Positions 62,013-64,000 of a DNA stretch of 64,000 bases are shown here, piece by piece (position 1 is the stretch's first letter; the number at the start of each line of letters is the position of its first letter). The stretch comes from an uncultured Acidobacteriaceae bacterium (GTDB lineage: Bacteria; Acidobacteriota; Terriglobia; Terriglobales; Acidobacteriaceae): positions 1 through 64,000 of the forward strand of contig CAIVDV010000040.1 of assembly GCA_903904755.1 (NCBI GenBank). The letters are read 5' to 3'. The position numbers were made by a program, and so were the translations under genes. The notes under the pieces are model-generated. The model did no database searches, was not told the DNA's origin, and was given only the letters and a program-made list of their open reading frames with translations.

Positions 62013-62526
62013 ACCAAAAGACAGCGCCGCCCTCGGCATCCGACCCGGCCACAAAACCCTGTGGGCCTGGACCATTGCGACCTTCTTCGGCGCCGGCCTC
62101 GGCAAGCCCGGCCCCGGCACCTGGGGCTCTGCCGCCACCGTCCTCCTCTGGTCCGCAGTCGCCTTCGGTGTCCACCCGGCCACCAGCACCCTCTATGCCG
62201 TCACCGCAGCCATCATCCTGCTCTCCTCCGCCCTCGGCGTTCCAGCCGCCACCATCGCCGCCCGCGAATCCGGTCGCAAAGACCCCGGCTTTGTCGTCAT
62301 TGACGAGGTCGCCGGCCAGGCCATTGCACTCCTCGGCGCTGTCACGCATCCAACCTGGCAGCACGTCCTCGCCGCACTCCTGCTTTTCCGCATCTTTGAT
62401 ATCACCAAACCGTTTCCCGTCCGTCAGTTGGAAAAGCTCCCCGAGGGCTGGGGCATCGTCTTCGATGACCTGGCCGCCGGGCTGTATGCTTGGGCTGGGA
62501 TGCTTCTCGTCACCCACTGGATCTAA
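62005..62526 (+). CDS. pgpA: phosphatidylglycerophosphatase A
   Basis: A 173-residue membrane phosphatase converting phosphatidylglycerophosphate to phosphatidylglycerol. Family motifs are GLGKPGPGTWGS near residue 32 and FVVIDEVAGQAIAL in the middle, plus FRIFDITKPFPVRQLEKLP; three to four membrane helices. The GTG start overlaps the end of yacG. Confidence 0.92.
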   Translation: MSEPKDSAALGIRPGHKTLWAWTIATFFGAGLGKPGPGTWGSAATVLLWSAVAFGVHPATSTLYAVTAAIILLSSALGVPAATIAARESGRKDPGFVVIDEVAGQAIALLGAVTHPTWQHVLAALLLFRIFDITKPFPVRQLEKLPEGWGIVFDDLAAGLYAWAGMLLVTHWI

Positions 62527-62543
62527 CGAAAGAAGGCTCTGCA

Positions 62544-63572
62544 ATGCCGACCTCCGCCGCCGCTCTTCCGCATCTCGTCCATGTCTCCCCCGCCGCCGCT
62601 CTGCCCGGCGCGGAGGTTGAGGTCCATGGCTCGGGCCTCGGCGTGCGCTCAGGTCAGTTGCCGTACCTCACCGTCGACGGCCAGCCCGCCCACATCACCC
62701 TCTGCCGGCCCGACCGTATCGGCTTCCTCGTCCCTGACACCTCCGAAACCGGCTTGATTGAAGTCGCCACCGTCGACGGCGACGCCCTGCCCCTCCCCCT
62801 GCGCGTCGGCCGCGAACTCTCTGACGGCCTGCACCCCGTCACCAGCCCCGTCGTCAGCCGCTCCGGCATGACGTTTGCCACCATCAGCGGCCCCCGCGGC
62901 AAAATGACCCCCGTCTCCATCGTCCGCATCAGCCCCGACGGCCTCGGCACCCCCTTCGTCAGCGGCATCCTCAACGCCACCGGCCTTGCCTTTGACCCCG
63001 ACGGCAACCTCTATGTCACCTCCCGCGCCGAAGGCGCCGTCTACCGCATCGATGCCGGCGGCGATGCCGAGGTCTACGCCGAGGGCATGGGAATCGCCAC
63101 GGGAGCCGCCTTTGACGCCGACGGCAACCTCTTCGTCGGCGACCGCAACGGCACCATCTTCAAAATCGACCCCAACCGCAAGATCTTCGTCTACGCCACC
63201 CTCGAACCCAGCATGGCCGCCTATCACCTGGCCGTCGGCGCTGACGGCACGCTCTACGTCACCGCGCCCAACCTCTCCAGTTGGGGAGCGATTTGGGCCA
63301 TCGACCGCGAAGGCGCAGTCCGCCCCTGGTACCAGGGTCTCGGCCGCCCCCAGGGCCTCGCCCTCGACGCCGAGGGCAACGTCTTTGTCGCTGCCGCCTG
63401 CCGCGGACGCCGAGGTCTGGTCCGCGTCACACCACAGGGTCAGGCCGAAGTGGTAGTCTCTGCCAATAACCTCATTGGTGTCGCCTTCTCGCCCCTCGGA
63501 AGTACCGTACTGGCCACCAATTCTGCCGTCTTTGATGTAGACCTGGGAGTGGAAGGGCTGCGACTTTTTTAG
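62544..63572 (+). CDS. IPT/TIG plus NHL-type beta-propeller protein
   Basis: A 342-residue protein with an N-terminal IPT/TIG-like immunoglobulin domain (about residues 10-90, SPAAALPGAEVEVHGSGL) and a propeller of NHL/SMP-30-like repeats (ATGLAFDPDGNLYVTSR, ATGAAFDADGNLFVGDRN, PQGLALDAEGNVFVAA). No signal peptide is evident. AAGAAGG precedes the ATG, 17 bp after pgpA. Propellers of this kind bind ligands or act as lactonases; no catalytic set can be assigned. Confidence 0.8.
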   Translation: MPTSAAALPHLVHVSPAAALPGAEVEVHGSGLGVRSGQLPYLTVDGQPAHITLCRPDRIGFLVPDTSETGLIEVATVDGDALPLPLRVGRELSDGLHPVTSPVVSRSGMTFATISGPRGKMTPVSIVRISPDGLGTPFVSGILNATGLAFDPDGNLYVTSRAEGAVYRIDAGGDAEVYAEGMGIATGAAFDADGNLFVGDRNGTIFKIDPNRKIFVYATLEPSMAAYHLAVGADGTLYVTAPNLSSWGAIWAIDREGAVRPWYQGLGRPQGLALDAEGNVFVAAACRGRRGLVRVTPQGQAEVVVSANNLIGVAFSPLGSTVLATNSAVFDVDLGVEGLRLF

Positions 63573-63585
63573 GGACCATGCTGCC

Positions 63586-64000
63586 ATGAAATGTGAGATT
63601 ATCGCCGTCGGCTCCGAGCTCCTGACCCCCTGGCGTCAGGACACAAACTCGTTGTACCTCACCGAACGCCTCAACCAAATCGGCGTCCGCATCTCCTTCA
63701 AAACCATCGTCGGCGACCGCCAGCACGATCTCGTTTCCACCATCGCCACCGGCCTGCGCCGCTCGGACATTCTCATCCTCATGGGTGGCCTCGGCCCCAC
63801 CGAAGACGACCTCAGCCGCGAAGCACTCGCTGAAGCTCTCGGCGTCTCGCTCCGCCGCGACGGTGGCCTCGTCGCCGCGCTCAGCATGCGCTTTGCCGCC
63901 ATGCGCCGCCCCATGACCGACAACAACCTCAAGCAGTGCGACGTCCTCCCGGGCTCCATCGTACTGGCAAACGCCAACGGCACCGCGCCCGGCCAGTGGA
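63586..64000 (+). CDS. cinA: CinA-family protein, N-terminal part (cut by window edge)
   Basis: Begins MKCEIIAVGSELLTPWRQDT and continues ILMGGLGPTEDDLSREALAEAL, the COG1058 (MoaB/MogA-like) domain of CinA. The visible 138 residues are open to the end of the window. CinA often has a second, nicotinamide-mononucleotide deamidase domain beyond this point. The ATG is 13 bp after the preceding stop. Confidence 0.92.
   Translation, partial: MKCEIIAVGSELLTPWRQDTNSLYLTERLNQIGVRISFKTIVGDRQHDLVSTIATGLRRSDILILMGGLGPTEDDLSREALAEALGVSLRRDGGLVAALSMRFAAMRRPMTDNNLKQCDVLPGSIVLANANGTAPGQW

Overview
The window looks like a chromosomal segment of an acidobacterium, most likely class Terriglobia (Acidobacteriota subdivision 1). 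Evidence is the 5' part of a 16S rRNA gene at the left edge, high-GC coding DNA, an early-branching-type complement of housekeeping genes (futalosine-route MqnA, fadN/fadA, leu-ilv supercluster) and several small secreted or membrane proteins of the kind seen in that phylum. The taxonomic call rests on recognising the 16S sequence by eye and was not searched.

Layout. 1-1300: start of an rRNA operon on the minus strand with a leader of about 650 nt. 1.5-4.3 kb (minus): marC and methionine-salvage genes mtnB-mtnD-mtnC. 4.4-10 kb (plus): a SpoU/TrmJ rRNA/tRNA methyltransferase, a TonB-C-domain protein, small proteins, moaA and a GAF-GGDEF diguanylate cyclase. 10-17.8 kb (minus): era, corC-like, ybeY and phoH, the usual operon, but split between ybeY and phoH by an AT-richer block carrying an ECF sigma factor with a small membrane protein and two exported proteins. 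18.5 kb: rpsT. 18.9-24 kb (minus): a beta-oxidation operon fadN-(papain-like protein)-(exported protein)-fadA. 24-27 kb (plus): glmU and an RpfG-type HD-GYP response regulator. 26.9-38.3 kb: a divergent LysR regulator and the complete branched-chain amino acid operon leuA-leuB-leuC-leuD-ilvD-ilvB-(four-helix-bundle gene)-ilvN-ilvC. 38.4-40.9 kb: a small accessory island with a Phd/VapC toxin-antitoxin pair, a broken CopG-type antitoxin and an orphan protein. 41-43 kb: a cNMP-domain histidine kinase facing a receiver protein that has lost its phosphorylatable aspartate. 43.5-55 kb: M16 protease, DUF427 protein, topA, dprA, mqnA, fabH and the SRP RNA. 55-59 kb: three tandem paralogous secreted proteins. 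59-64 kb: rimO, a frameshifted secreted protein, yacG-pgpA, an NHL-repeat protein and the start of cinA.

The most unusual items are the four-helix-bundle gene wedged between ilvB and ilvN and bracketed by inverted 7-bp repeat arrays; two independent 4 x 9 bp tandem arrays placed just before leuC and ilvD; a LeuA without the C-terminal feedback domain next to a pair of ATAA-N7-TTAT sites; the degenerate receiver; and the triplicated CCFP-motif exported family. No CRISPR array, transposase, integrase or tRNA gene was seen. Start codons were chosen from ribosome-binding sites and family length where possible, and are often downstream of the longest possible start.
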